From Paenibacillus massiliensis subsp. panacisoli DSM 21345 (GTDB taxonomy: Bacteria > Bacillota > Bacilli > Paenibacillales > Paenibacillaceae), in assembly GCF_000426545.1 (NCBI RefSeq), contig NZ_AUFO01000031.1, positions 1 to 64,000 on the forward strand: a stretch of 64,000 bases of DNA, written 5' to 3'. The translations under genes were made by a program, and so were the position numbers. Positions 8,618-16,332 of the stretch are shown here, in pieces. The first letter of the stretch is position 1, and each line of letters begins with the position of its first letter. The notes beneath the pieces were generated by a model. The model searched no databases, was not told where the DNA came from, and saw nothing but the letters and a program-made list of their open reading frames with translations.

Positions 8618-9193
8618 TTAAACCCGAATACTACGCTGGAGGAAATTGCGCAAAATCTGGTGTCCATAATCGGTAATAATGGATTCGGGGTGGAATTGTA
8701 CCCCCTCCACATCATACTCCTTATGGCGTAATCCCATAATTTCACCTTCAGCGGTCTCTGCGGTTATCTCCAGACAATCAGGCAAGCTGCTCCGCTCCAC
8801 CAATAACGAATGGTATCTTGTTGCTGTGAACGGCGCAGGCAGCCCTTCAAATACCGACTGGTTCTGATGATGAATTGGTGACGTCTTGCCGTGCATAAGA
8901 CGCTCTGCACGAATGACGTTGCCCCCAAAAGCCTGGCCGATGGCCTGATGCCCGAGACATACACCGAAAATCGGTATTTTCCCTTTAAAATGCTCAATCA
9001 CATCAAGGGTTATCCCCGCTTCATTGGGTGTACAAGGTCCAGGCGATAACAGAATATGATCCGGTCCCAGCTCAGAAATCTGCTCCAGGCTGATCTCATC
9101 GTTACGCTTCACAACGATCTCTTGCCCCAGCTCACCCAAATACTGCACCAGATTGTAAGTGAATGAATCATAATTATCAATTACCAGAATCAT
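8618..9193 (-). CDS. pabA: Glutamine amidotransferase subunit of aminodeoxychorismate/anthranilate synthase
   Basis: Class I glutamine amidotransferase that supplies ammonia to PabB. In Bacillus the same protein (PabA/TrpG) also serves TrpE. Catalytic Cys79 lies in FGVCLGHQ, the His/Glu pair in VQFHPES (about 167-173), and the oxyanion loop in LLSPGPCTP. ATG at 9193 has AGGAGGG 8 nt upstream; the TTG two codons earlier is too close. Length is 191 aa. It lies 18 nt after pabB. Confidence 0.95.
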   Translation of the reverse strand: MILVIDNYDSFTYNLVQYLGELGQEIVVKRNDEISLEQISELGPDHILLSPGPCTPNEAGITLDVIEHFKGKIPIFGVCLGHQAIGQAFGGNVIRAERLMHGKTSPIHHQNQSVFEGLPAPFTATRYHSLLVERSSLPDCLEITAETAEGEIMGLRHKEYDVEGVQFHPESIITDYGHQILRNFLQRSIRV

Positions 9194-9211
9194 CAGCAAT
9201 TCCCTCCTAAT

Positions 9212-10804
9212 TTATGCCTTTTGAATATTGGCATGCTCGACTTCACTGTTCTCAACTGCCTTCATCACTGCTCTAGCTTTACTACGGGACTCGCGGTATT
9301 CTCGGTAAGGATCAGAATCAATGACAATGCCAGCACCAGCTTGTACATAACCCATTCCGTCCTTGGCCACTAACGTTCTTATAATTATATTTAATTCCAT
9401 ATCACCGTTATAGTCAATCCATCCCATGGAGCCTGTGTAGGGACCACGACGAACGGGCTCCAGCTCCTCGATAATCTCCATCGTCCTGACCTTAGGCGCA
9501 CCTGTAATTGTTCCACCTGGAAATGTTGCCGCAATCAGCTCATAGGCGCTATGTCCAGCTGCGAGACGCCCTTCTACTTGGGATACCAAATGCATCACAT
9601 GCGAATAATATTCGATGGTCATTAGCTCCGGGACCTGTACCGAGCCATACGCCGCCACTCTCCCGATGTCATTACGCTCCAGATCCACCAGCATGATATG
9701 CTCGGCACGTTCCTTCTCATTGGTCCATAACTCTTCAGCCATCGCCTTGTCCAATTCAGCGGTCGATCCACGCCTGCGAGTACCTGCAATCGGTCGGGTA
9801 CTGATCTTCTCACCGCTCAGCTTCACCAATAGCTCTGGCGACCCGCTTATCAGCTGGAAGTCTGGCGTGCGTAGCAGACCCATATAAGGGGATGGATTCA
9901 TCAAGCGCAACCATTCATACACTTCCTCTGGCGCGGAATCCAGCTCGCGCTGTTGCCGTAACGAGAGGTTTACCTGAAAGACATCGCCTTGTGCAATATA
10001 TTCTTGAATACGGGTTACCGCCTGCTCGAAATCCTGCTGCGGAAAGGGAGTAGCCCATTCTTCTGTTGCTACGTTATCCGTCTGATGTGTCTGATGTGTC
10101 TGTTGTGTCTGTTGTGTCTGCTGAGCTAGCCACGTCTCTCGTCTGGAACGCTGGGTCTGCTGTTCGACTGGCAATGTGGTAATGTCTTGCCATAGCTTCT
10201 GCATTCTCAAGGCCTGTTGCTGCGCGTTGGCATACATGGCCTCAAGCTGACTGTCAGACACCTCGCCCTCTGAATCCGATAGACATACGCTGACCGCACA
10301 GGTGATGACCTGCTGATGGTGATCGTAAATCCACACCTCATTCAAACGCATCCACAGATAATCAGGCAGTCCTAGATCGTCAGTGGCCTGCTCTGGAAGT
10401 CGCTCCAAGGAACGTACGACATCGTAGCTCAGGAATCCGACACAGCCTCCATGATAATAGGGCTCGTCCTTAAGCCGAGGAGCACGATACGGAGTCATCC
10501 ACTGCTTAAGCACTTCAAGTGGTTGTCCCTCATTGACACTCTCCCCGTGGTGCACCAGATCCTTCAGCTGTGCATGTAATCCTTTGCCTGACAGGATCTC
10601 GACAGGCTGCAATCCCAAATACGTATACCGTCCGTCCTTGCCGCTCTCCAGCACAAATGCATAATCAGAAGCCTGCTCCCAGGCCCGACTCCAGGTGGAA
10701 GGGAGTGCCGCAGCCTCTGTCTTCAGCAGGAAGGGAAGTACATTAGTTCCTTCCTGCCACCATGTCCTCCACTGCTCCAGTGTAATTACATCCTGTATAC
10801 TCAT
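9212..10804 (-). CDS. pabB: Aminodeoxychorismate synthase component I (PabB; TrpE-like)
   Basis: Aminates chorismate with ammonia from PabA. The 530-residue chorismate-binding protein carries SGSPELLVKL, STRPIAGTRRRG, DLERNDIGRV and FPGGTITGAPKVRTMEIIEELEP. The substrate loop reads PIAGT, as in anthranilate synthase, rather than the PIKGT of E. coli PabB, so the name rests partly on the folate-operon context. A low-complexity Gln/Thr/His linker (about residues 227-242) is encoded by a 9-bp tandem repeat (10081-10125). ATG at 10804 has GAGGAA upstream. It is the first gene of the pab-fol operon. Confidence 0.92.
   Translation of the reverse strand: MSIQDVITLEQWRTWWQEGTNVLPFLLKTEAAALPSTWSRAWEQASDYAFVLESGKDGRYTYLGLQPVEILSGKGLHAQLKDLVHHGESVNEGQPLEVLKQWMTPYRAPRLKDEPYYHGGCVGFLSYDVVRSLERLPEQATDDLGLPDYLWMRLNEVWIYDHHQQVITCAVSVCLSDSEGEVSDSQLEAMYANAQQQALRMQKLWQDITTLPVEQQTQRSRRETWLAQQTQQTQQTHQTHQTDNVATEEWATPFPQQDFEQAVTRIQEYIAQGDVFQVNLSLRQQRELDSAPEEVYEWLRLMNPSPYMGLLRTPDFQLISGSPELLVKLSGEKISTRPIAGTRRRGSTAELDKAMAEELWTNEKERAEHIMLVDLERNDIGRVAAYGSVQVPELMTIEYYSHVMHLVSQVEGRLAAGHSAYELIAATFPGGTITGAPKVRTMEIIEELEPVRRGPYTGSMGWIDYNGDMELNIIIRTLVAKDGMGYVQAGAGIVIDSDPYREYRESRSKARAVMKAVENSEVEHANIQKA
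10081..10125. repeat. 9-bp tandem repeat inside pabB
   Basis: Five copies of TCTGNTGTG (plus strand), the last degenerate (TCTGCTGAG). They encode a QQT/HQT run in a linker between the N-terminal part and the catalytic core. Because the unit is a multiple of three, copy-number change alters length but not frame. Confidence 0.9.
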
Positions 10805-10883
10805 GAGTCATTCCTCAATTCCGCCATTCCGGCTCATCTGCTTATCTCTTTATATCATGAGCAACTGGTGGAAATCTATCATA

Positions 10884-10929
10884 AGAAAAACCCCCACCCC
10901 TGTCACTACAGCGGACAGAGATGAGGGTA
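10884..10929 (-). terminator. Intrinsic terminator of cysK
   Basis: The minus-strand arm ACCCTCATCTCTGTC pairs with GACAGGGGTGGGGGT, followed by TTTTTC. It isolates cysK from the folate operon. Confidence 0.8.
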
Positions 10930-10950
10930 TGGCTACAGATCACTATGGAA

Positions 10951-11889
10951 TTAAGCCTCGAAGTTGTATAGTGGCGTACTCAGGTAGCGTTCTCCGTTAC
11001 TAGGGACAATGGCAACTACGCGCTTGCCCTTACCCAGCTCCTTGGCTACCTTGAGCGCAGCGAAGACCGCCGCACCGGAGGAAATACCGGACAGGATGCC
11101 TTCTTCCTTGGCTAGTTGACGCGCTGTCTCGAACGCTTCATCATTCTCGACATGAGTAATTACATCGTAGACTTCCTGATTCAGGATTTCTGGAATGAAG
11201 TTCGCGCCAATCCCTTGAATTTTGTGAGGGCCAGGCTTACCGCCTGCCAGGATCGGAGAAGCAGCTGGCTCGACAGCCACTACCTTCACCCCTGGGAATT
11301 CCTTCTTGAGCACCTCTCCTGCGCCTGTAATTGTACCACCAGTACCGATCCCTGCTACGAAAGCGTCAAGGCTACCCCCGATAGACTGTATAGCTTCTAC
11401 AATCTCAGGACCTGTAGTCTCACGGTGGATTTTCACATTAGCCTTGTTCTTGAATTGCTCTGCTGCAAAGTATTCTGGATTCTCCTTCAGAATCTCCTCG
11501 GCCTTCTTGACAGCGCCGTTCATCCCCTCAGACCCCGGAGTAAGTACCAGCTCTGCACCGTAGGCGCGAAGCAGGTTGCGACGCTCCAAGCTCATCGTCT
11601 CTGGCATTACAATAATTGCTTTATAGCCTTTAGCAGAGGCCACCATCGCCAAGCCGATTCCCGTGTTACCGCTTGTTGCTTCTACGATCGTTCCGCCTGG
11701 TTTCAGAAGACCATCTTTCTCCGCTTCCTCTACCATGCTGACAGCGATCCGATCCTTAACACTCGCACCCGGATTCTGGAACTCCAGCTTCACGTAGATC
11801 TCTGCACTATCCTCCGGCACGATACGATTCAAGCGAACAAGCGGTGTTCCACCAATCAGTTCAGTTACGTTATTAACGACTTTCGGCAT
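10951..11889 (-). CDS. cysK: Cysteine synthase A (O-acetylserine sulfhydrylase)
   Basis: PLP enzyme making cysteine from O-acetylserine and sulfide. Motifs: PLP lysine in PGASVKDRIA (Lys45), the substrate loop TSGNTGIGLA (about 70-79), the phosphate cup GTGGTITGAG (about 178-187) and ISSGAA near the end. Length is 312 aa. ATG at 11889 has AGGAGG 8 nt upstream; the ATG six bases earlier is too close. The gene has its own consensus promoter, with a CymR-like site overlapping the start region, so sulfur control is likely. Confidence 0.96.
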   Translation of the reverse strand: MPKVVNNVTELIGGTPLVRLNRIVPEDSAEIYVKLEFQNPGASVKDRIAVSMVEEAEKDGLLKPGGTIVEATSGNTGIGLAMVASAKGYKAIIVMPETMSLERRNLLRAYGAELVLTPGSEGMNGAVKKAEEILKENPEYFAAEQFKNKANVKIHRETTGPEIVEAIQSIGGSLDAFVAGIGTGGTITGAGEVLKKEFPGVKVVAVEPAASPILAGGKPGPHKIQGIGANFIPEILNQEVYDVITHVENDEAFETARQLAKEEGILSGISSGAAVFAALKVAKELGKGKRVVAIVPSNGERYLSTPLYNFEA

Positions 11890-11970
11890 AATCATGGCCT
11901 CCTTGGCAATAAATATATAGCTGTGATATTAAGCTTGAATGAATGCTCCAACGCTTCTGTGTGTAAAGGA

Positions 11971-11994
11971 TCAATTCCCGAGTAATCAGGTTGG
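11971..11994 (-). promoter_or_regulatory. Candidate CymR-type operator at cysK
   Basis: The minus strand reads AACCTGATTACTCGGGAATTGA just downstream of the cysK -10 box. The A/T-rich half site plus TCGGGAATT resembles CymR sites of Bacillales sulfur genes as I recall them. Position over the transcription start would suit repression. Similarity only; not tested. Confidence 0.4.
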
Positions 11995-12004
11995 TTTTGA
12001 GATA

Positions 12005-12034
12005 ATCATAACAAAGTTACCGTTTTGTTGTCAA
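12005..12034 (-). promoter_or_regulatory. cysK promoter (sigma-A)
   Basis: On the minus strand TTGACA (12029-12034), 18 bp, TATGAT (12005-12010). The cysK leader is about 110 nt. Confidence 0.8.
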
Positions 12035-12073
12035 CTGAGAGGAAGAAGAAAGTACGATATTATTTTCAAAATG

Positions 12074-12119
12074 AGAAAAAGCACACCAAATCGAATCATC
12101 GACCTCTTCAGTGCGCTTT
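12074..12119 (-). terminator. Intrinsic terminator of yacD
   Basis: On the minus strand AAAGCGCAC and GTGTGCTTT form the outer stem, with an inner TCGA/TCGA pairing, followed by TTTTTC. Confidence 0.75.
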
Positions 12120-12192
12120 GTACCCATCATCTTCATCTGTATTTGGCCAGGCTTGAGAAAAACAAACTTATAAACTCATGTTCAGTGCGGTG

Positions 12193-13143
12193 CTACAACG
12201 AAGGCTGATCATCAATCAGACGAGCCCCGTATTTGGCACGTAGACTCTCCTCCAATTGATCGAGTGGCCCAGCCTGCTGGAGTGCCAGCTCTTCACGGAC
12301 GGCTTCACGAATCTTGTTCGGGTTCGTCTCACCATCGGTTCGGATACCCTTAACGTACACAATGGCGAATCCTTCATCCAATGTGATGGGTCCTGCAATA
12401 TCACCAGGACTTAGTGACTTGACAGCCGACATGACCTGCTCCGATATGAAGGGATCGCCTTCATCTAGCCAACCCAGCTCCCCGCCGATATCCTTGCTGA
12501 ATTCATCAACGGAATACGTCCCTGCCAGCTCCTCGAAGGACTGCCCTTGCTCTAACTTCGTCATCACTTGCTCGGCATCGGAAGCCTTGGATAGCTTGAT
12601 CCACGACAGGTTCATCTGCTTGTGCGGTTGAAAATCAGCTGCATGTTCCTCTAGATACCGATCAATCTCCCGGTCATCCACCCGAATGTCCAGCGTAGCA
12701 ATCTTCTCCAGGCTAAGCCGGTAAACAGCCTCAATCCTGAGATCATCACGCGAAAGACCGAACTGGTTCTGCATCTCACCATAATAAGCCTCTGGGGACT
12801 CGTACCCTTGCATCTGCCGACTCAGCTTGTCATCTATTTCATCCTGCGTAACCTGGATACCCCGCTGCTTGGCTTCCAGGGTGATGGCTTTTCGGTTCAG
12901 CATTTCCAGCAGCGTATTGGTACCGTACCGCTTCTTGAGCTCTTTAACCCATTCCTGTTCCGAAATGGATTCCCCACCGATTATAGCGGCTATGCGAGAC
13001 ATATCGTCCGTATTGTCCATTCCGGTCGTATCTGCATCATTCCGGGCAGGCTGGAACCCTCTATACACCATACTACCCAGCACCACAACACTGATGGTTA
13101 AGACAACGACAGCCGCTAACAACCCTTTTTCCTGTCTTGTCAT
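12193..13143 (-). CDS. yacD: Membrane-anchored PpiC/SurA-type peptidyl-prolyl isomerase (YacD-like)
   Basis: Predicted extracytoplasmic parvulin-type foldase. Residues 7-27 form one hydrophobic anchor without a lipobox, followed by a SurA-like helical region. A parvulin rotamase domain (about 165-280) has ELGWLDEGD and SLSPGDIAGPI as its typical loops. Length is 316 aa. B. subtilis carries yacD, a PrsA-like gene, between hslO and cysK, exactly as here. The ribosome-binding site is weak. The substrate is unknown. A true lipoprotein PrsA is encoded separately at 32958-34094. Confidence 0.85.
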   Translation of the reverse strand: MTRQEKGLLAAVVVLTISVVVLGSMVYRGFQPARNDADTTGMDNTDDMSRIAAIIGGESISEQEWVKELKKRYGTNTLLEMLNRKAITLEAKQRGIQVTQDEIDDKLSRQMQGYESPEAYYGEMQNQFGLSRDDLRIEAVYRLSLEKIATLDIRVDDREIDRYLEEHAADFQPHKQMNLSWIKLSKASDAEQVMTKLEQGQSFEELAGTYSVDEFSKDIGGELGWLDEGDPFISEQVMSAVKSLSPGDIAGPITLDEGFAIVYVKGIRTDGETNPNKIREAVREELALQQAGPLDQLEESLRAKYGARLIDDQPSL

Positions 13144-13168
13144 CCCATTTGATCTCTCTTCCCGTAAT

Positions 13169-14053
13169 TTATGCCTTGGCTTGAATCAATAGCTGTTGCA
13201 GCTCGTCTTTATCGAACTGGAAGGCTTCATTACAAAAATGGCACACGACCTCTACCTGCTCATCGTCCTCGATCATTTGCTCCAGTTCACTTTGTCCCAG
13301 ACTGATCAGCGTAGCCTCTACGCGTTCTCGCGTACATTGGCATCGGAAGTGAATGTCCATCTCGTCCAGCACCTGAACATCTGGCAGCATCCGATGTAGC
13401 ATCTCTTCCAGCTCCAATCCCTCATCCAACAGGGAAGTGACTGGCGGGAGTGCTCCTACAGCATGTTCAATGGCCGTAATCTCCGCATCGTTCAACCCAG
13501 GGAGCAATTGAATGATAAAACCACCAGCGACAATCACCGAATTATCCTCGTTCACCAGCACACCCAGCCCCACTGCCGATGGCGTCTGCTCAGATTTGGC
13601 AAAGTAATACGTAAAGTCCTCCCCCAGCTCTCCCGAAACAATCGGAATGCTTCCACGGTAAGGCTCCTTCAGCCCCAGATCCTTGGTAATGTTAATGAAT
13701 CCAGTAGTACCGACTGCACCTGCAACATCAAGCTTACCCAAATGATTGCTAGGAAGATGCACATGTGGTTCATTGACATAGCCCCGGACCTCACCCTTGG
13801 CATTGGCATCCGCCACGACCTGACCAATGGGTCCGTCTCCCTTCACCTGAACGGTTAGCTTCTCCTCACCCTTGAGCATAGCGCCCATCATGGCAGCGGC
13901 CGTGACCGTCCGCCCTAATGCAGCAGTAGCTGTAGGAAAGGTATCGTGTCTTCTCCGCAACTCCTCTACCAGCTCGGTAGTTCGGATCGCAAAAGCACGC
14001 ACCCGTCCTTCCATCGCCGTGCCCCGGATCAACCGATCTTGCTTCTTCTCCAT
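13169..14053 (-). CDS. hslO: Redox-regulated chaperone Hsp33
   Basis: Holdase chaperone activated by oxidation of a C-terminal zinc centre. The four zinc cysteines are visible as RCQCTRE (about 238-244) and VCHFCNE (about 269-275). The N-terminal domain contains TVQVKGDGPIGQV and VRGYVNEP, typical of the family. Length is 294 aa. ATG at 14053 has AAGGAG 10 nt upstream. It is flanked by coaX and yacD as in Bacillus. A TATAAT sequence at 14117-14122 could be its -10, although no good -35 is present. Confidence 0.96.
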   Translation of the reverse strand: MEKKQDRLIRGTAMEGRVRAFAIRTTELVEELRRRHDTFPTATAALGRTVTAAAMMGAMLKGEEKLTVQVKGDGPIGQVVADANAKGEVRGYVNEPHVHLPSNHLGKLDVAGAVGTTGFINITKDLGLKEPYRGSIPIVSGELGEDFTYYFAKSEQTPSAVGLGVLVNEDNSVIVAGGFIIQLLPGLNDAEITAIEHAVGALPPVTSLLDEGLELEEMLHRMLPDVQVLDEMDIHFRCQCTRERVEATLISLGQSELEQMIEDDEQVEVVCHFCNEAFQFDKDELQQLLIQAKA

Positions 14054-14125
14054 ACCTGTACAGCTCCTTCTCTATGCACAAATGAAATTCATTGTATATG
14101 TCTCTAGTTTGTACTCATTATAGAC

Positions 14126-14174
14126 GAAAAACACCACCAAGGCCAAACCAGACAACACTGGTCAGGCGTGGCGG
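14126..14174 (-). terminator. Probable terminator of coaX
   Basis: The minus strand CCGCCACGCCTGACCAG pairs imperfectly with CTGGTTTGGCCTTGGTGG, followed by TGTTTTTC. The stem contains several mismatches. Confidence 0.55.
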
Positions 14175-14212
14175 CTCGGTGATGGAGATGCTGTTAGCAT
14201 CTCAAGCGGTTC

Positions 14213-14980
14213 TTAGTCCCGATTGCGTTCAAATATAATACGCAGCCCATCCAGCGTCAGCAACGGAGCAATCTCCTGAATGCTGGTCGTTTCCCCTGCA
14301 ATCAGCTCGGCAAGGCCACCCGTGGCAATCACGGTTGGCTCAGCTTGCATCTCTTGACGGATACGAGCTACGATACCATCTACCTGACCTGCATAGCCGT
14401 AGATAATACCGGACTGCATCGCACTGATAGTATTGCGCCCAATCACCTTCTTGGGCTTCTCCAGCTCAATACGCGGTAGCTTCGAAGCACGCTGATACAA
14501 CGCCTCCGTCGAAATTCCAATGCCAGGCACAATGACACCACCCAGATAATTGCGCTGATCATCAATGCAATCGAAGGTAGTCGCTGTACCGAAATCCACG
14601 ACAACCAGCGGTCCACCATACTGCTCCACAGCCGCTACAGCATTTACGATCCGATCCGCACCAATCTCACGCGGGTTCTCATAGCGGAGGTTAAGTCCGG
14701 TACGAATGCCAGGCCCTACGATAAGTGGGGTTTTACCAATATATTTGGTACACATCTGCTCCAGGACCTTGACCAATGGAGGAACGACAGATGAGATAAT
14801 TACACCTTCAATATCCTGAAAGGATATGCCCTTCATACCAAATAAATTATGGATAAGGACTCCGTATTCATCCTCGGTAGACTGCCTGGATGTCAGAATT
14901 CGATAGTGATGTAGAAGCTCACGATTATGATAAATACCCAGCACGATATTTGTATTGCCTATATCTACTACAAGAATCAA
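14213..14980 (-). CDS. coaX: Type III pantothenate kinase
   Basis: First step of CoA synthesis. The ASKHA-fold motifs are DIGNTNIVLG (about 6-15), IGADRIVNAVAA and VVDFGTATTFD. Length is 255 aa. The TTG start at 14980 has AGAAGG with good spacing; no ATG lies near the conserved N-terminus. Transcription probably starts from TTGACA-17-TACATT at 15098-15126, divergent from the EcsC-family gene. Confidence 0.96.
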   Translation of the reverse strand: MILVVDIGNTNIVLGIYHNRELLHHYRILTSRQSTEDEYGVLIHNLFGMKGISFQDIEGVIISSVVPPLVKVLEQMCTKYIGKTPLIVGPGIRTGLNLRYENPREIGADRIVNAVAAVEQYGGPLVVVDFGTATTFDCIDDQRNYLGGVIVPGIGISTEALYQRASKLPRIELEKPKKVIGRNTISAMQSGIIYGYAGQVDGIVARIRQEMQAEPTVIATGGLAELIAGETTSIQEIAPLLTLDGLRIIFERNRD

Positions 14981-15097
14981 TGGGGTACCTTCTTTCTTTC
15001 ATGTTAATATCCAATTGCAACCATGCTGAATCAGCTTAAGCCTATCATGCCATGATGTCAATATGATACCACAACTCATATTTGGTACATCCTTTCA

Positions 15098-15126
15098 AAT
15101 GTACACAACGTAACCGTGCGTGTCAA
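15098..15126 (-). promoter_or_regulatory. coaX promoter (sigma-A)
   Basis: On the minus strand TTGACA (15121-15126), 17 bp, TACATT (15098-15103). Confidence 0.75.
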
Positions 15127-15253
15127 TTTTTAAATCACAAAGGATTTTGCGTATACGAGCAACCTCTCGACGAAGTCGTACGTAAAAGCCACTAAGATAG
15201 AATGATGAAATTGCGTGATTTATATTATGGAGGCATAAGCAAGGGAGGATATT

Positions 15254-16198
15254 ATGGATTCACGAGAGAGACTGAATCAGGAGCTGGATATCATCAAGAG
15301 ATGGGAACAGGAGCAAAAGGATACTGTATGGTGGGACAAGCTGGGGAGACTGCCTTTTGCCCTGCTCGACCGGGTTCTACCGAAGGGCTTGAAGGACAAG
15401 CTTGCCACAGCCTTGAATGAGGTTGGGAAGTTCGTACAGGATGGTGGGAAATATCTCGTACAGCCCTCGCAAATCGTCAAGCTGCTGCAGGAAGAGGCTG
15501 CCAAGGCAGGCTACCTGAATTCTTCAACCGATTCTTCAGAAGATCAACCAGCGGAGCATTCGACAGAGCATTCAACAGAGCATCCAGTGGATTCTTCAGC
15601 AGTTCTTTCAGCAGACTACTCTTTCGCAACCGAACAGAGAGGGAAGAAGGTCAACAGCTCTCAGGAAATAGTACAGCAGCTCCCACTTGATGTGCTCGAC
15701 CAAGCAGCTCAGCATATCACGGAACGCAGAGTAAAGTTCGCCGCAGCTCAAGGGGCCACTACAGGGATTGGCGGGGCCGTGACCATGATCGCCGATATTC
15801 CACTTGTCTTGGGATTGTCTCTGAAGGTTCTGCAAGAAATGGCCCTGTGCTACGGCTTTGACCCTGATGAACCACAGGAGCGTGTCTTTATCGTGAAGTG
15901 CCTCCAGTACTCTTCTGCAGACATCGTTGGCAAACAGGCGATTCTTGAAGAACTAGTGGACTATGACAACCCTGAGCGACAGGTACAAATTATCTCGCAA
16001 ATTCAAGGATGGAGAGAGGTTGTGCTGTCCTATCAAGAATCCTTTGGTTGGAAAAAGCTGTTCCAGCTTGTCCCCATTGCAGGTATGTGGTTCGGCTCGG
16101 TCAGCAATCGAAATACGATCCGTGATGTTGCAGAGGCTGGACAGATGCTCTATAAGAAGCGTTTGATACTTCAGCGCTTGGATGAAGCTAATTCCTGA
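15254..16198 (+). CDS. EcsC-family protein
   Basis: A 314-residue protein with the EcsC-domain pattern: FAAAQGATTGIGGAVTM (about 161-177), ADIPLVLGLSLK, ALCYGFDP and a C-terminal LVPIAGMWFGSVSN segment, with weakly hydrophobic glycine/alanine stretches. The biochemical role of the family is unknown; EcsC lies near an ABC transporter in Bacillus, but none is adjacent here. Residues about 85-130 are a Ser/Thr/Glu/His-rich insertion encoded partly by a 12-bp repeat. ATG at 15254 has AGGGAGG 5 nt upstream. It is one of few plus-strand genes and converges on ftsH. Confidence 0.85.
   Translation: MDSRERLNQELDIIKRWEQEQKDTVWWDKLGRLPFALLDRVLPKGLKDKLATALNEVGKFVQDGGKYLVQPSQIVKLLQEEAAKAGYLNSSTDSSEDQPAEHSTEHSTEHPVDSSAVLSADYSFATEQRGKKVNSSQEIVQQLPLDVLDQAAQHITERRVKFAAAQGATTGIGGAVTMIADIPLVLGLSLKVLQEMALCYGFDPDEPQERVFIVKCLQYSSADIVGKQAILEELVDYDNPERQVQIISQIQGWREVVLSYQESFGWKKLFQLVPIAGMWFGSVSNRNTIRDVAEAGQMLYKKRLILQRLDEANS
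15554..15585. repeat. 12-bp repeat in the EcsC-family gene
   Basis: GAGCATTCGACA, GAGCATTCAACA and a truncated GAGCATCC follow each other in frame and encode EHST-EHST-EHP. Confidence 0.85.
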
Positions 16199-16278
16199 TG
16201 TCGCATGACGATGATTGCATGGTGCTGAATAAATGAATATAGCCCCTGATGCTCTCACTCCGTGCATAGAGACCAATA

Positions 16279-16318
16279 ATAAAAAACAAGGCAGCCTCAT
16301 TACTGAGACTGCCTTGTA
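16279..16318 (-). terminator. Terminator between ftsH and the EcsC-family gene
   Basis: On the minus strand ACAAGGCAGTCTCAG pairs with TGAGGCTGCCTTGT and is followed by TTTTTTATT. The strong stem could also stop plus-strand transcripts. Confidence 0.9.
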
Positions 16319-16332
16319 CTATTTATTTCAAC

